Shown here: in pieces, positions 1-7,900 of the stretch
Position numbering within the stretch: position 1 is the first letter of the stretch
How the letters are laid out: every line of letters starts with the position of its first letter
Assembly: GCA_012026715.1 (NCBI GenBank)
Contig: VEPB01000317.1
Location: 1-16,591, forward strand
Length of the DNA stretch: 16,591 nt
Direction of reading: 5' to 3'
DNA from: Methylococcaceae bacterium
Lineage (GTDB): Bacteria; Pseudomonadota; Gammaproteobacteria; Methylococcales; Methylococcaceae
The notes under the pieces: generated by a model
What the model saw: the letters and a program-made list of their open reading frames with translations, nothing else
Database searches by the model: none
What the model was told of the DNA's origin: nothing
Made by a program: the position numbers and the translations under genes

Positions 1-668
1 CTGCCGGCGCCGGCAGGCGCATGGGGGGAACGGTCCCCAAGCAATACCTGGAAATCCTTGGCAAGCCGGTGTTGCAACACACGCTGGAGCGGTTGCTGGC
101 GGTTGAAGAATTCGCCGCCATCAGCGTCGCATTGAGCCCGGAAGACGAGTGGTGGCCGGACTTGAAACTGGCCGATCACCCGCGCATCATCGTTGCAAAT
201 GGCGGCAAGGAAAGAGCCGATTCGGTGCTGTCGGCGCTGAACCGGCTGGACGGATTGGCAGAAACCCAGGACTGGGTGCTGGTGCATGACGCCGCTCGCG
301 TCTGCATCACGCCGCAAGATGTCGGAAAGTTGATGAAGGCGGTTGAACGAGACCCGGTCGGTGGTATTCTCGCCCTGCCCTCGGTCGACACCCTCAAAGG
401 CGTGGAACAGGGGCTGATCGTCGACACCGTGGACCGCAACCATGTGTGGCGCGCGCTCACCCCGCAGATGTTCCGCTACGGCGCCCTGCGCGATGCACTG
501 CATTCGGCCGCCGTCCGCGGTCTAACGGTGACCGACGAGGCCAGCGCGCTGGAATTGACCGGGGCCAGACCCCGCATCGTCGAGGGACGGCCGGACAACA
601 TCAAGATCACCCGTCCGGAAGACCTGCCCCTCGCCACATTCTACCTGGAGCAACAATGCTGCGAATAG
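1..668 (+). CDS. ispD: 2-C-methyl-D-erythritol 4-phosphate cytidylyltransferase (IspD), 5' end cut by window
   Basis: IspD joins CTP and methylerythritol 4-phosphate to give CDP-methylerythritol in the cytosolic MEP pathway to isoprenoids. The reading frame is open to the window edge, and reading upstream of the ATG at 21 gives AGAGRRMGG, the family's glycine-rich nucleotide loop. The true start is therefore outside the window and roughly ten residues are missing. Downstream come PKQYL with the conserved Lys, the GGKERADSV segment, VHDAAR, PSVDTLK, TPQMF, and NIKITRPEDL near the C-terminus with the second conserved Lys. Two small departures from the usual consensus are Val after VHDAAR (usually Pro) and ALTPQ where AQTPQ is common; both look tolerable. 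The stop overlaps the ispF start by 13 bp, the usual ispD-ispF arrangement, implying coupled translation. Identification is secure. Confidence 0.97.
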   Translation, partial: AGAGRRMGGTVPKQYLEILGKPVLQHTLERLLAVEEFAAISVALSPEDEWWPDLKLADHPRIIVANGGKERADSVLSALNRLDGLAETQDWVLVHDAARVCITPQDVGKLMKAVERDPVGGILALPSVDTLKGVEQGLIVDTVDRNHVWRALTPQMFRYGALRDALHSAAVRGLTVTDEASALELTGARPRIVEGRPDNIKITRPEDLPLATFYLEQQCCE

Positions 669-1141
669 GCCAGGGCTACGACGCCCACAAATTCAAGGAC
701 GGCGACCACATCGTCATCGGCGGCGTGACCATTCCCTACAGCAAAGGCATGGCGGCGCATTCCGACGGCGACGTGGCCCTCCACGCCCTGTGCGATGCCT
801 TGCTGGGCGCCGCCGCGCTGGGCGACATCGGCAAGCATTTTCCCGACTCGGATGCCCAGTACAAGGGTATCGACAGCCGCATCCTGCTGCGCGAAGTGGC
901 CGACAAGCTGCGCGGCCTGGGCTATTACGTCATGAACGCCGACCTGACCATCATCGCCCAGGCTCCCAAGATGGCGCCCCATATCCCGGCCATGCGGACC
1001 GCCATCGCCGAGGATCTGGGGTTGATGGACAGCGCCGTTAACGTCAAGGCCACAACCACCGAGGGCATGGGCTTCGAAGGGCGCGGCGAGGGCATTTCGG
1101 CGATGGCGGTGGTGCTGCTGCAGCGGCGGGAAGCCCAGTAG
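656..1141 (+). CDS. ispF: 2-C-methyl-D-erythritol 2,4-cyclodiphosphate synthase (IspF)
   Basis: IspF converts CDP-methylerythritol 2-phosphate to the cyclic diphosphate MEcPP with release of CMP; the family works as a homotrimer with one metal ion per active site. The 161-residue product has normal family length. It opens with MLRIGQGYDAHKF, giving metal ligands Asp9 and His11, and HSDGDVALHAL supplies the third, His43. GDIGKHFPD near residues 57-65 and the C-terminal KATTTEGMGFEGRGEGI are family signatures. The ATG at 656 is preceded by GGAG five bases upstream and lies inside the ispD reading frame, so the two genes are probably one transcript. A longer frame-shifted reading starting at 446 is only an artefact of the open frame within ispD. 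Confidence 0.98.
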   Translation: MLRIGQGYDAHKFKDGDHIVIGGVTIPYSKGMAAHSDGDVALHALCDALLGAAALGDIGKHFPDSDAQYKGIDSRILLREVADKLRGLGYYVMNADLTIIAQAPKMAPHIPAMRTAIAEDLGLMDSAVNVKATTTEGMGFEGRGEGISAMAVVLLQRREAQ

Positions 1142-1247
1142 GCGGACTCGCACCGGGCAGGTGCTTGACTGGCGGGGCCCGCCGCCGAGTCGTGCAACCG
1201 ACGGTGGAGCCGGGAATCTTGATTCAACACTCAGGGGAGAGACCACG

Positions 1248-2345
1248 ATGGTTAAACAGCATAACGATGTCCATCGTCTCACCGACCGCATCATGGGGGA
1301 GATACAGAGCTCGCTGTCCCAAGGCCTTGAGAACAGCCCGGAAACACAGCTACGCAACCGAATCCTGGCTGTCCTGAACCAGAAGACCAACCTGTCGCGA
1401 TCGCTGGAACAGCGGCCCATGACCATCATCATGGCGGACATCCGCGGATTCACGGCCTTGGCTGAACGCCACCCCCCTGAAGCGGTGTTCGAGACCCTCG
1501 ACTGCCACCTGGGCGTGATGGCGGAAATCATCGCCCGTTACGGCGGCATGATCGACAAGGTCATGGGCGACTGCATCATGGTCCTGTTCGGCGCCCGCGA
1601 GCATCAGGACGACCACGTGCAACGGGCCTTGAACTGCGCCGTGGAAATGCAGCAGGCGATCGGCCGGGTCAACCGGAACAACCAAGAGCGCGGTTTTCCA
1701 CCGATCTACATGGGCATCGGCATCGACACCGGGACGGTGGCGGCGGGTGTGATCGGCCCCGACTGGCATCGCGAGTACACCGTGATCGGCCCGGAGGTCA
1801 ACATGGCGGCCCGGATCGAAGCCCACGCCATGCGCGGCCAGATCCTCATCAGCCAGGAATGCCAGACGGTGGCCCGGGACGACATCCTGGTGGGTGAATC
1901 GCTGGAATTGCAGGTCAAAGGCCGTTCCGAGACCATCAGGGTGCACGAACTGCTTGGTTCAAAGCACCCTTATCTGATGATGGTTCCCCGCTGCGAGCTG
2001 CGCAAGAGTCCACGGGTCAGCATTCGCATGCCCTGCTACTTCCAGCGCCTACAGCAGAAAAAAGTGCTGCCCCAGATGCACCTCGGCCAGGTGGTGGACG
2101 TCGGCTACCACGGATTGGGCATGATCAGCCCCGTACATCTGGAACTGCGCGGCGAGATCAAGATGGCGCTGTCGCTTCAGCTACTGGGCGGCATGACCAG
2201 CGATGTCTACGCGCGCATCGTTTCGCCCCTGGAACAGGAGGGGAGTGGCTTTCGTTGCCGCATGGAATTTACCGACATCGATGCCGAAGGGCAGCAAACC
2301 ATCAAGCGCTTCGTCGACAGCCAACTGGGATCGGGACGGGCATAA
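1248..2345 (+). CDS. Class III adenylate/guanylate cyclase with C-terminal PilZ domain
   Basis: Predicted cytosolic enzyme of 365 residues making a cyclic nucleotide, probably cAMP from ATP. Residues 1-55 are a short helical leader. The cyclase domain spans about 57-235: ADIRGFT carries metal-binding Asp64, DKVMGD carries Lys104 and Asp108, EYTVIG places Thr178 at the second purine-recognition position, and NMAARIE supplies Asn185 and Arg189 for catalysis. The Lys/Thr pair is typical of class IIIb cyclases, several of which respond to bicarbonate/CO2. Residues about 248-362 look like PilZ: RKSPR (252-256) fits RxxxR, but the second motif reads DVGYHG (284-289), with Gly where Ser is usual. 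No membrane segment is visible. I chose ATG 1248 because AGGGGAGA lies seven bases upstream; a GTG at 1161 would add 29 uncharacteristic residues. It lies 106 bp after ispF, probably a separate unit. Confidence 0.9.
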   Translation: MVKQHNDVHRLTDRIMGEIQSSLSQGLENSPETQLRNRILAVLNQKTNLSRSLEQRPMTIIMADIRGFTALAERHPPEAVFETLDCHLGVMAEIIARYGGMIDKVMGDCIMVLFGAREHQDDHVQRALNCAVEMQQAIGRVNRNNQERGFPPIYMGIGIDTGTVAAGVIGPDWHREYTVIGPEVNMAARIEAHAMRGQILISQECQTVARDDILVGESLELQVKGRSETIRVHELLGSKHPYLMMVPRCELRKSPRVSIRMPCYFQRLQQKKVLPQMHLGQVVDVGYHGLGMISPVHLELRGEIKMALSLQLLGGMTSDVYARIVSPLEQEGSGFRCRMEFTDIDAEGQQTIKRFVDSQLGSGRA

Positions 2346-3066
2346 ACAGCAATCGAGCGAAGCGCCGCCGCCAAGCTCAACCCAGAACGGAACTCACAGC
2401 TGCCCGAACACGGCTGAACTTGGACCCGCCGCCGGCTTGGACGCCGTCCTAATCGCCGTGCCCCCCTGCCCTCGTGCAGCTCCGATGCCTTCCTGACTAG
2501 CGGGATGGCTAAAACGCCGTGACCGCTCTCGACGTCCAACCTCCGCATTCGAAGCCGCCGATTGGCAGGGAACGAGGCCAATTTGTCATTGCGACACATC
2601 GCTGGACGCGGTGAAACTTCCGTCAGTTCGCTGTTCAGCGCCACTTCAGGAGCCATCGGAAAACCAGGAATCCGCAAATATTCCCGGCAGCGTGCCGGAA
2701 TAGTCCCGGGATGCGTCGTTCGGTTTCCGGTAACGTACGGATGCAGAAACGATCTCCAGGGAACCCATGAGTTTCCGGAAGGATCAAGTCGCATCGGCGT
2801 ATCCGGAAAAGTCGTCCGCGCGACCCTCCACCCCCGCATCAAGGAAGGCGTGCAGTCATCGCGGGGAACCCCTGGCCATTGGGGATCGCAAGCGGTCGAC
2901 CTGGCACCGGCCCAAGACGCCATCGTGGCATTCACCACCGCCGAGGACGGCCTTTATCCCATCATCGCCCATGCCCTTCAATGATGTCGGCAAACGTTCT
3001 CTGGGATTGCTGAAAGCCGGTGACGGCGACCCGCATAATCAACCGCAAGAAGACGGAGGCAATGCA
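2346..3066 (+). other. Gene-poor interval, no convincing CDS
   Basis: About 720 bases between the cyclase and the small hypothetical gene. Open frames exist on both strands (plus 2562-2984 from a TTG; minus 2207-2938, which runs into the cyclase antisense), but none shows a recognisable motif, a good ribosome site or convincing composition. A short imperfect hairpin, TTCCCGGCA-gcg-TGCCGGAA, lies at 2681-2699 and is followed closely by another CCCGGG palindrome; there is no T-run after either. I saw no RNA gene. It could hold regulatory sequence for the downstream gene or decayed coding sequence. Confidence 0.4.
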
Positions 3067-3369
3067 GTGAAGCAACTCGACAGGGAAATACCGGCGCCCC
3101 TCGCTGCGCACGAAGTATCCACCGCCAAGGCAACCCGGCCGTTGCCGGCGCTTACCCACCACCAGCAACTGCGACTGCGCGCCATCGCCGACGAATATGC
3201 GACCCTGTTTAACCAGAACCAGGCGGCCGAAGCGCTGCATCAGGCCATCGCCGAAATGCTCGCGGCTTTCGTCACCGGCGGCATGGAACTCGAACTGGCC
3301 CTGGACACCCTGTCGGTCGCCATGAGCGTTACCCATGCCAAGCTGTTCGGCGGCGAACCGACGCAGTAA
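3067..3369 (+). CDS. Small helical hypothetical protein
   Basis: A 100-residue product I do not recognise. GTG at 3067 is preferred because GGAGG sits seven bases before it; the frame is open much further upstream (to 2767), but that extension is rich in Ser, Pro and Arg and looks like translated non-coding DNA. The first 28 residues appear flexible; from LTHHQQLRLRAIADEYATLF onward the sequence looks strongly alpha-helical, with repeated Ala/Leu heptad-like spacing and one glycine hinge (VTGGMELEL) between two probable helices. No signal peptide, membrane span or metal motif is seen. It stands alone on the plus strand and converges with hrpA 62 bp downstream. It could be a small helical-bundle regulator or binding partner, but nothing fixes a function. 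Confidence 0.6.
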   Translation: MKQLDREIPAPLAAHEVSTAKATRPLPALTHHQQLRLRAIADEYATLFNQNQAAEALHQAIAEMLAAFVTGGMELELALDTLSVAMSVTHAKLFGGEPTQ

Positions 3370-3431
3370 CACAACGCGATCAAGACGAGGTCGGTCAAGC
3401 ACCTTGTCGGTTTAAGGCCGTAGTGCCCCCC

Positions 3432-6400
3432 TCATCCGTGCAACTTCGCCGCCCAGGCTTCCGCCACCCGCTTCGCCGAAATCGGATAGGGCGTCTTGAG
3501 AGATTGGGCGAAGATCGAGACGCGCAGTTCCTCCAGCATCCAGCGATAGCTGTCCCGCTCCGGGGGAGTCGGATTCTTGCCCAGTGGGACCCAGTTCCAG
3601 TAGTCCTGCCAGGCCTTGGCCTGCTCGGCCATCTGGCGCAGGTCGCGCTGGGGGTCCTGGGCGGCCTTGTCGATGCGGTGCAGCAAGGCCTTGAGATAGC
3701 GGGGAAACTCCTTCAAGGCCGGATAGGGCGTCAGGGCGACGAAGGCCGGTTGAATCAGCCGACTCAACTGGTCCTGCATGTCGGCTGTGGCGGGTCCGGC
3801 CGGACGCGCCTTGAGCTTCTTGGCGGCTTCGGCATAGAGCAGCAGGATGTCGTTGACCAGCTTGCCGACCGCATTGCCCACCGGCACCACTTCGCTGCGA
3901 CCCTTGGCCAGGCGCTGCTCGAAGGCGGGAGCGGAACGGATGTCGGGCTGGCCGTCCAGGTAGAGGGCGGCCATGATGCGGTCGACGGTGTCGTCGCGAA
4001 GGTCGCGTTGGGGAGCCGGAGAAGGTTTCTGACCGGCCGGAGGATTTGGCGGAACGGCCGGGGGCGTCGGGTTACGCCCTTCGCTTCGCTTCGGGGTAGC
4101 CCAACCTACGGTGGATGCGGCGGACGGCGGGGTCAGCTGGCGATAGGCCAGTTCCGAGGCCGCCGTCACCGGCAGGTTTTTCTTGAGGTATTTCAGCTCC
4201 TTGTTCATGGCCAGGCAGAACAGCCGCACCAGGCCGCGCTCCTGGCTGGCGGCGGCGGTTTCGGCGGTGTCGAACAGCCGCAAGCCCACGGTTTCCCCCT
4301 CGTCCACCAGCGCCGGAAAGCCGTGCAAATTGCCGGACTGGTAACGCTCCGCCAAATCGCCGAACTCCCAGGTCTTCTTGCCGGAAATGGACAGTTCTTC
4401 GCTCGCCAATTCCTTGAAGTTGCTGACCGCGGTTTCCGTGTGCGCCTTTTTCAAGGCTGCCAGATCCCGGCCGCGGGCCACCACCACCTTGTCGTCATTG
4501 ACCAGGGCGAAGTTCATGCGGAGGTGGATGGGAATGCCCTCCTCGCTCCATTCGGTCAACGGCGGGCCGAAGCCGGCCAGCCGCTTGAGAGCCGCGCTCA
4601 GCTGCTCGGTCAGCCTGCCCTTGCCGTAATCCAGCTGCACATGGGCGCGGTCGGCGAAGTCCGGAACCGGCACGTAATGGCGCCGGCTGGGCTTGGGCAG
4701 GTTCTTGATGAGCGCCACCAGTTTTTCCCGCAGCAAACCCGGCACCAGCCATTGAAAGGGTTCCGGACTGAGTTGGTTGAGCTGATGGATGGGCACGATG
4801 GCGGTGACGCCGTCGTCTTCGTGCCCTGGTTCGAAGCGGTATTCCAGCTGGATCTTGAGGCTGCCCAGCACGAACTGATCGGGGAAGTTTCGGTCGTGGA
4901 CCGAATCGTCTTCCTTCCGGGTCACGTCCTCGCGGGTCATCTTCAGCAGGTTGGGATTGCCCTTCTCCGCCTTCTTGCGCCAGGCCTCGAAGCTGGGCCC
5001 GCTCACCGCCTCCGGCGGAATGCGCTCGTCGTAGAAGCGGTAGATCCATTCCTCATCGGCCACCAGGTCCACGCGCCGGCCCTTCTGCTGCAGGTAATCG
5101 GCCTGGGCCAGCAACTCCCGGTTGTGGATGAAGAACGGCGCCTTGCTGTCGTATTCCATCTGCACCAGGGCATGGCGGATGAACAGCTCCCGCGCCATCA
5201 CCGGATCGACGTTTTCCAGCGGCACCCGGCGGCCGTTGACGATGGTGAGGCTGAACAGGGTGAGCTTCTCGAAGATGGCCGCCCGCCCCGCCTTCTTCTC
5301 CCAATGGGGTTCGTGGTGGCTGACCTTGAGCAGATGGGCGCCGCAGCGCTCCACCCATTCCGGCTCGATCTTGGCCACCACCCGGGCGAACACCTTGGTG
5401 GTCTCCACCTGCTCGGCGGACATGATCCACTTGGGCCGCGCCTTGAACAGCGCCGAGCCCGGCCAGATCTGGCACTTCAGCCCGCGAGCGCCCAGGTATT
5501 CCGAGCCTTCCTGCTTGAAGCTGACGTGACACAGCAGCCCCGTCAAAAGCGGCCGATGAATCTCGCCGTATTCGGACGGCGCCTGGTTGAAGCGCAGGTT
5601 CAGCTCGCCCTTGCACACCTGCAGGATCTGCTGGTGAATGTCCTCCCACTCCCGCATCCGAAGATACGAGATGAAATTGGCCTTGCAATACTGGCGCAGC
5701 TTGGCGTTGGAGAGGTGCTTCTTCTGCTCCTGGACGTGTTCCCACAGCTTCAGAAAACTCATGAAGTCCGAGTTCTCGTCCTTGAAGCGGGCGTGTTTCT
5801 GGTCCGCCGCCTGGGCCTTGTCCGACGGCCGCTCGCGGGGATCCTGCAGGCTCAGGGCACTGACGATGATGGCCACTTCGGTGAGGCTGTTTTCCGCCGC
5901 CGCCGCGATCAGGATGCGCGCCAACCGAGGGTCCACCGGCAATTTGTAGAGCTGCTTGCCCACCTCGGTGAGATTCCGCTTCTCGTCGATGGCGTTGATT
6001 TCCAAGAGGGTCCTGAGGCCATCCCGCACCATGCGGTCGTCCGGCGGCTCCATGAACGGGAAGTCACTGAGATCGCCCAGACCGAGCGCCTTCATCTGCA
6101 GAGTCACCGCCGCCAGGTTGGTGCGCAGGATCTCGGGATCGGTGAATTCCGGCCGGCGGTAGAAATCCGCCTCCGAATAGAGCCGGATGCAGATGCCGGG
6201 GCCGACCCGGCCGCAGCGGCCGGCGCGCTGGTTGGCGGACGCCTGGCTGATGTTCTCGATGGGCAGGCGCTGCAGCTTGCTGCGGTGGCTGTAGCGGCTG
6301 ATGCGGGCGTGGCCGGCGTCGATCACGGCGCGGATGCCGGGCACGGTCAACGAGGTTTCCGCCACGTTGGTGGACAGCACGATGCGGCGTTTTTTATGGG

Positions 6401-7442
6401 GCCGGAAGATCTGCTCCTGCTCGGCGTTGGAGAGCCGCGCGTAGAGGGGCAGAATCTCGCAGTCCTCCGGGTGATGCTTGCGCAGGGACTCGGCGGTCTC
6501 GCGGATGTCCCGCTCGCCGATGAGGAAGATGAGGATGTCGCCGCGGGTCTCCCGGTGCAGCTCGTCCACCGCCGCCAGAATGCCCCGTTGCAGTTCGTCG
6601 CCGGTCTCGTCTTCCTCCTCGTCCTGCAGGATGGGCCGATAGCGGATCTCGACGGGGTAGGTCCGGCCCGACACGTTGATGATGGGCGCGCCGTCGAAGT
6701 GGCGGGAGAAGCGCTCCGGGTCGATGGTGGCCGAGGTGACGATCAGCTTGAAATCGGGCCGCCGGGGCAGCAGCCATTTCATGTAGCCCAGCAGGAAATC
6801 GATGTTGAGGCTGCGCTCGTGGGCCTCGTCGATGATCAGCGTATCGTACTGATCCAGATACCGGTCGTTCTGGGTTTCCGCTAACAGGATGCCGTCGGTC
6901 ATCAACTTGACCAGGCTGGTTTCGGCGGTGTGGTCGTGGAACCGGACCTTGTAACCCACTGCCTGCCCCAAGGGCTGCTGCATCTCCTCGGCGATACGCG
7001 CCGCCACGCTGCGGGCGGCAATCCGACGGGGCTGGGTATGGCCGATGAAACCCGATAGCCCCCGCCCTGCTTCCAGACAGATCTTGGGAAGCTGGGTGGT
7101 CTTGCCGGAACCGGTCTCGCCGCAGACGATCACCACCTGATGCTTGAGGACGGCCTCCAGGATCTCGTCCTTGCGCTCGGAGACCGGCAGGTCGGGCGGA
7201 TAATCCAGTTGCGGCATGCTGGCCGCGCGGGCCTTGCGGGCTTCGGCGGAGGCCTGGATGCGGCTGGCCAAATCGGCCAGGCCGGCAACGTCTTTCCCGG
7301 CTTTCAGCTCATTGCGGAAGCGATCCAGGGTCCGACGAAATCGATGCTGATCCTTGCGCAGGCAGTCGTTGAGGGCGCGATCCAGGTTGCGCAATTGCGC
7401 CAGACTGGCGTCGTGGGGAGATAAAGCGGGGGATAGGCTCAC
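3432..7442 (-). CDS. hrpA: ATP-dependent RNA helicase HrpA (DEAH box)
   Basis: A 1336-residue DEAH/RHA helicase, slightly longer than the E. coli protein (about 1300). HrpA acts on RNA in the cytosol and in E. coli has been linked to mRNA processing and rescue of stalled ribosomes. Motif I GETGSGKT is at 108-115, QPRR near 137-140, DEAH at 205-208, SAT at 237-239, NVAETSLTVPG near 353, and motif VI QRAGRCGR near 405. The HrpA-specific C-terminal region follows and the end, EELRVSIFAQSLKTPYPIS, closely matches the enterobacterial form. Residues about 1104-1145 hold an extra Pro-rich linker that includes a translated palindromic repeat. The start is GTG at 7440-7442; no good Shine-Dalgarno is visible, and a weak -10-like TAAAAT lies on the minus strand at 7475-7480. 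The small secreted-protein gene lies 162 bp upstream in the same direction. Long plus-strand frames across this region are antisense shadows. Confidence 0.97.
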   Translation of the reverse strand: MSLSPALSPHDASLAQLRNLDRALNDCLRKDQHRFRRTLDRFRNELKAGKDVAGLADLASRIQASAEARKARAASMPQLDYPPDLPVSERKDEILEAVLKHQVVIVCGETGSGKTTQLPKICLEAGRGLSGFIGHTQPRRIAARSVAARIAEEMQQPLGQAVGYKVRFHDHTAETSLVKLMTDGILLAETQNDRYLDQYDTLIIDEAHERSLNIDFLLGYMKWLLPRRPDFKLIVTSATIDPERFSRHFDGAPIINVSGRTYPVEIRYRPILQDEEEDETGDELQRGILAAVDELHRETRGDILIFLIGERDIRETAESLRKHHPEDCEILPLYARLSNAEQEQIFRPHKKRRIVLSTNVAETSLTVPGIRAVIDAGHARISRYSHRSKLQRLPIENISQASANQRAGRCGRVGPGICIRLYSEADFYRRPEFTDPEILRTNLAAVTLQMKALGLGDLSDFPFMEPPDDRMVRDGLRTLLEINAIDEKRNLTEVGKQLYKLPVDPRLARILIAAAAENSLTEVAIIVSALSLQDPRERPSDKAQAADQKHARFKDENSDFMSFLKLWEHVQEQKKHLSNAKLRQYCKANFISYLRMREWEDIHQQILQVCKGELNLRFNQAPSEYGEIHRPLLTGLLCHVSFKQEGSEYLGARGLKCQIWPGSALFKARPKWIMSAEQVETTKVFARVVAKIEPEWVERCGAHLLKVSHHEPHWEKKAGRAAIFEKLTLFSLTIVNGRRVPLENVDPVMARELFIRHALVQMEYDSKAPFFIHNRELLAQADYLQQKGRRVDLVADEEWIYRFYDERIPPEAVSGPSFEAWRKKAEKGNPNLLKMTREDVTRKEDDSVHDRNFPDQFVLGSLKIQLEYRFEPGHEDDGVTAIVPIHQLNQLSPEPFQWLVPGLLREKLVALIKNLPKPSRRHYVPVPDFADRAHVQLDYGKGRLTEQLSAALKRLAGFGPPLTEWSEEGIPIHLRMNFALVNDDKVVVARGRDLAALKKAHTETAVSNFKELASEELSISGKKTWEFGDLAERYQSGNLHGFPALVDEGETVGLRLFDTAETAAASQERGLVRLFCLAMNKELKYLKKNLPVTAASELAYRQLTPPSAASTVGWATPKRSEGRNPTPPAVPPNPPAGQKPSPAPQRDLRDDTVDRIMAALYLDGQPDIRSAPAFEQRLAKGRSEVVPVGNAVGKLVNDILLLYAEAAKKLKARPAGPATADMQDQLSRLIQPAFVALTPYPALKEFPRYLKALLHRIDKAAQDPQRDLRQMAEQAKAWQDYWNWVPLGKNPTPPERDSYRWMLEELRVSIFAQSLKTPYPISAKRVAEAWAAKLHG
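4066..4109 (-). repeat. Imperfect palindromic repeat inside hrpA, translated in frame
   Basis: On the plus strand GTCGGGTTACGCCC (4066-4079) and GGGGTAGCCCAAC (4093-4105) form imperfect inverted arms around the purine/pyrimidine-biased spacer TTCGCTTCGCTTC, followed by CTAC. In the hrpA sense it begins GTAGGTTGGGCTAC and ends CGTAACCCGAC. This resembles the dispersed GTAGGTTGGG...AACCCAAC repeats I recall from intergenic regions of many gammaproteobacteria. Here it encodes residues about 1112-1126, VGWATPKRSEGRNPT, in a Pro-rich linker of HrpA. No second copy was seen in the window, so its repeat nature rests on recall and its palindromic form. Confidence 0.65.
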
Positions 7443-7540
7443 GGATCGAGGCGGAACTTGCGGCGGAACGTTCTATTTTACCTGTTCCAATTCGCTCCCG
7501 CGGAGCTTTAGCTTTGAATACGTCATCGGGTTTAAAGGGG

Positions 7541-7578
7541 GGCGCCCGGCCGGTGCAAACTTAAGCGCCGCCGGCCGG
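7541..7578 (-). terminator. Possible weak terminator or hairpin after the small secreted-protein gene
   Basis: Two copies of the self-complementary CCGGCCGG (7546-7553 and 7571-7578) can pair with each other across a 17-base loop, and GGCGC/GCGCC can pair in an alternative fold. In the minus-strand sense the hairpin is followed by C-rich sequence and then TTTAAA rather than a clean T-run, so termination before hrpA would be partial at best. Confidence 0.3.
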
Positions 7579-7604
7579 CTTACCCTCCCAGACCCTGCGA
7601 CCGA

Positions 7605-7859
7605 CTACTTCTTGCCGGCCTTCACCTCCACCGCGGTAGCCGACATGGTGTATTCAACGGTGACCTTGGCGCCCTTTTGCAGATCGCCGGTGACCTTGGT
7701 GCTGGCGTCGCGGGCGATTTCCCACTTTTCCTTGCCTTTTTGAACGACGATGACCGAGTCGCTGACATCCAGCACCGGACCCGTGACCTGATAGGTTTTG
7801 CCGGCCAGCACCGGACCGGAAACCACTCCCGCCAACAAAACGAAAGCCAGCTTTTTCAT
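7605..7859 (-). CDS. Small secreted beta-rich protein
   Basis: An 84-residue product with a clear Sec signal peptide: MKKLAFVLLAGVVSGPVLA, with predicted signal peptidase I cleavage after VLA at residue 19. The mature part of about 65 residues starts GKTYQVTGPVLDVSDSVIVV and alternates hydrophobic and polar residues, suggesting a small beta-barrel of the OB-fold or DUF5666 kind; it has no cysteine, histidine cluster or lipobox. The ATG at 7857-7859 is supported by AGGAGA seven bases upstream; an upstream in-frame extension to 7946 has neither a signal sequence nor a ribosome site. The gene precedes hrpA by 162 bp on the same strand and diverges from the cytochrome gene. Periplasmic location is well supported; the role is unknown, with a binding or protein-stabilising function only a guess from fold type. 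Confidence 0.82.
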   Translation of the reverse strand: MKKLAFVLLAGVVSGPVLAGKTYQVTGPVLDVSDSVIVVQKGKEKWEIARDASTKVTGDLQKGAKVTVEYTMSATAVEVKAGKK

Positions 7860-7900
7860 AGCGTTGTCTCCTGATACCGCGGAATGCGGCAAGCGCCGCC

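Noticed and set aside
641..1531. Minus-strand open frame across ispF and the cyclase start
   Set aside because: It is antisense to two secure genes and has no recognisable domain or ribosome site.
2207..2938. Minus-strand frame of 243 codons in the gene-poor interval
   Set aside because: It begins opposite the cyclase C-terminus, is rich in Arg, Ser and Pro, and shows no family motif; could not be supported as a gene.
2562..2984. Plus-strand frame of 140 codons from a TTG
   Set aside because: No ribosome site, no recognised domain, and it overlaps the upstream extension of the 3067 gene's frame; noted in the interval description only.
3423..6884. Very long plus-strand open frame (about 1150 codons) opposite hrpA
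   Set aside because: Antisense shadow of a high-GC, strongly conserved helicase gene; composition is typical of a reversed frame and no motif appears.
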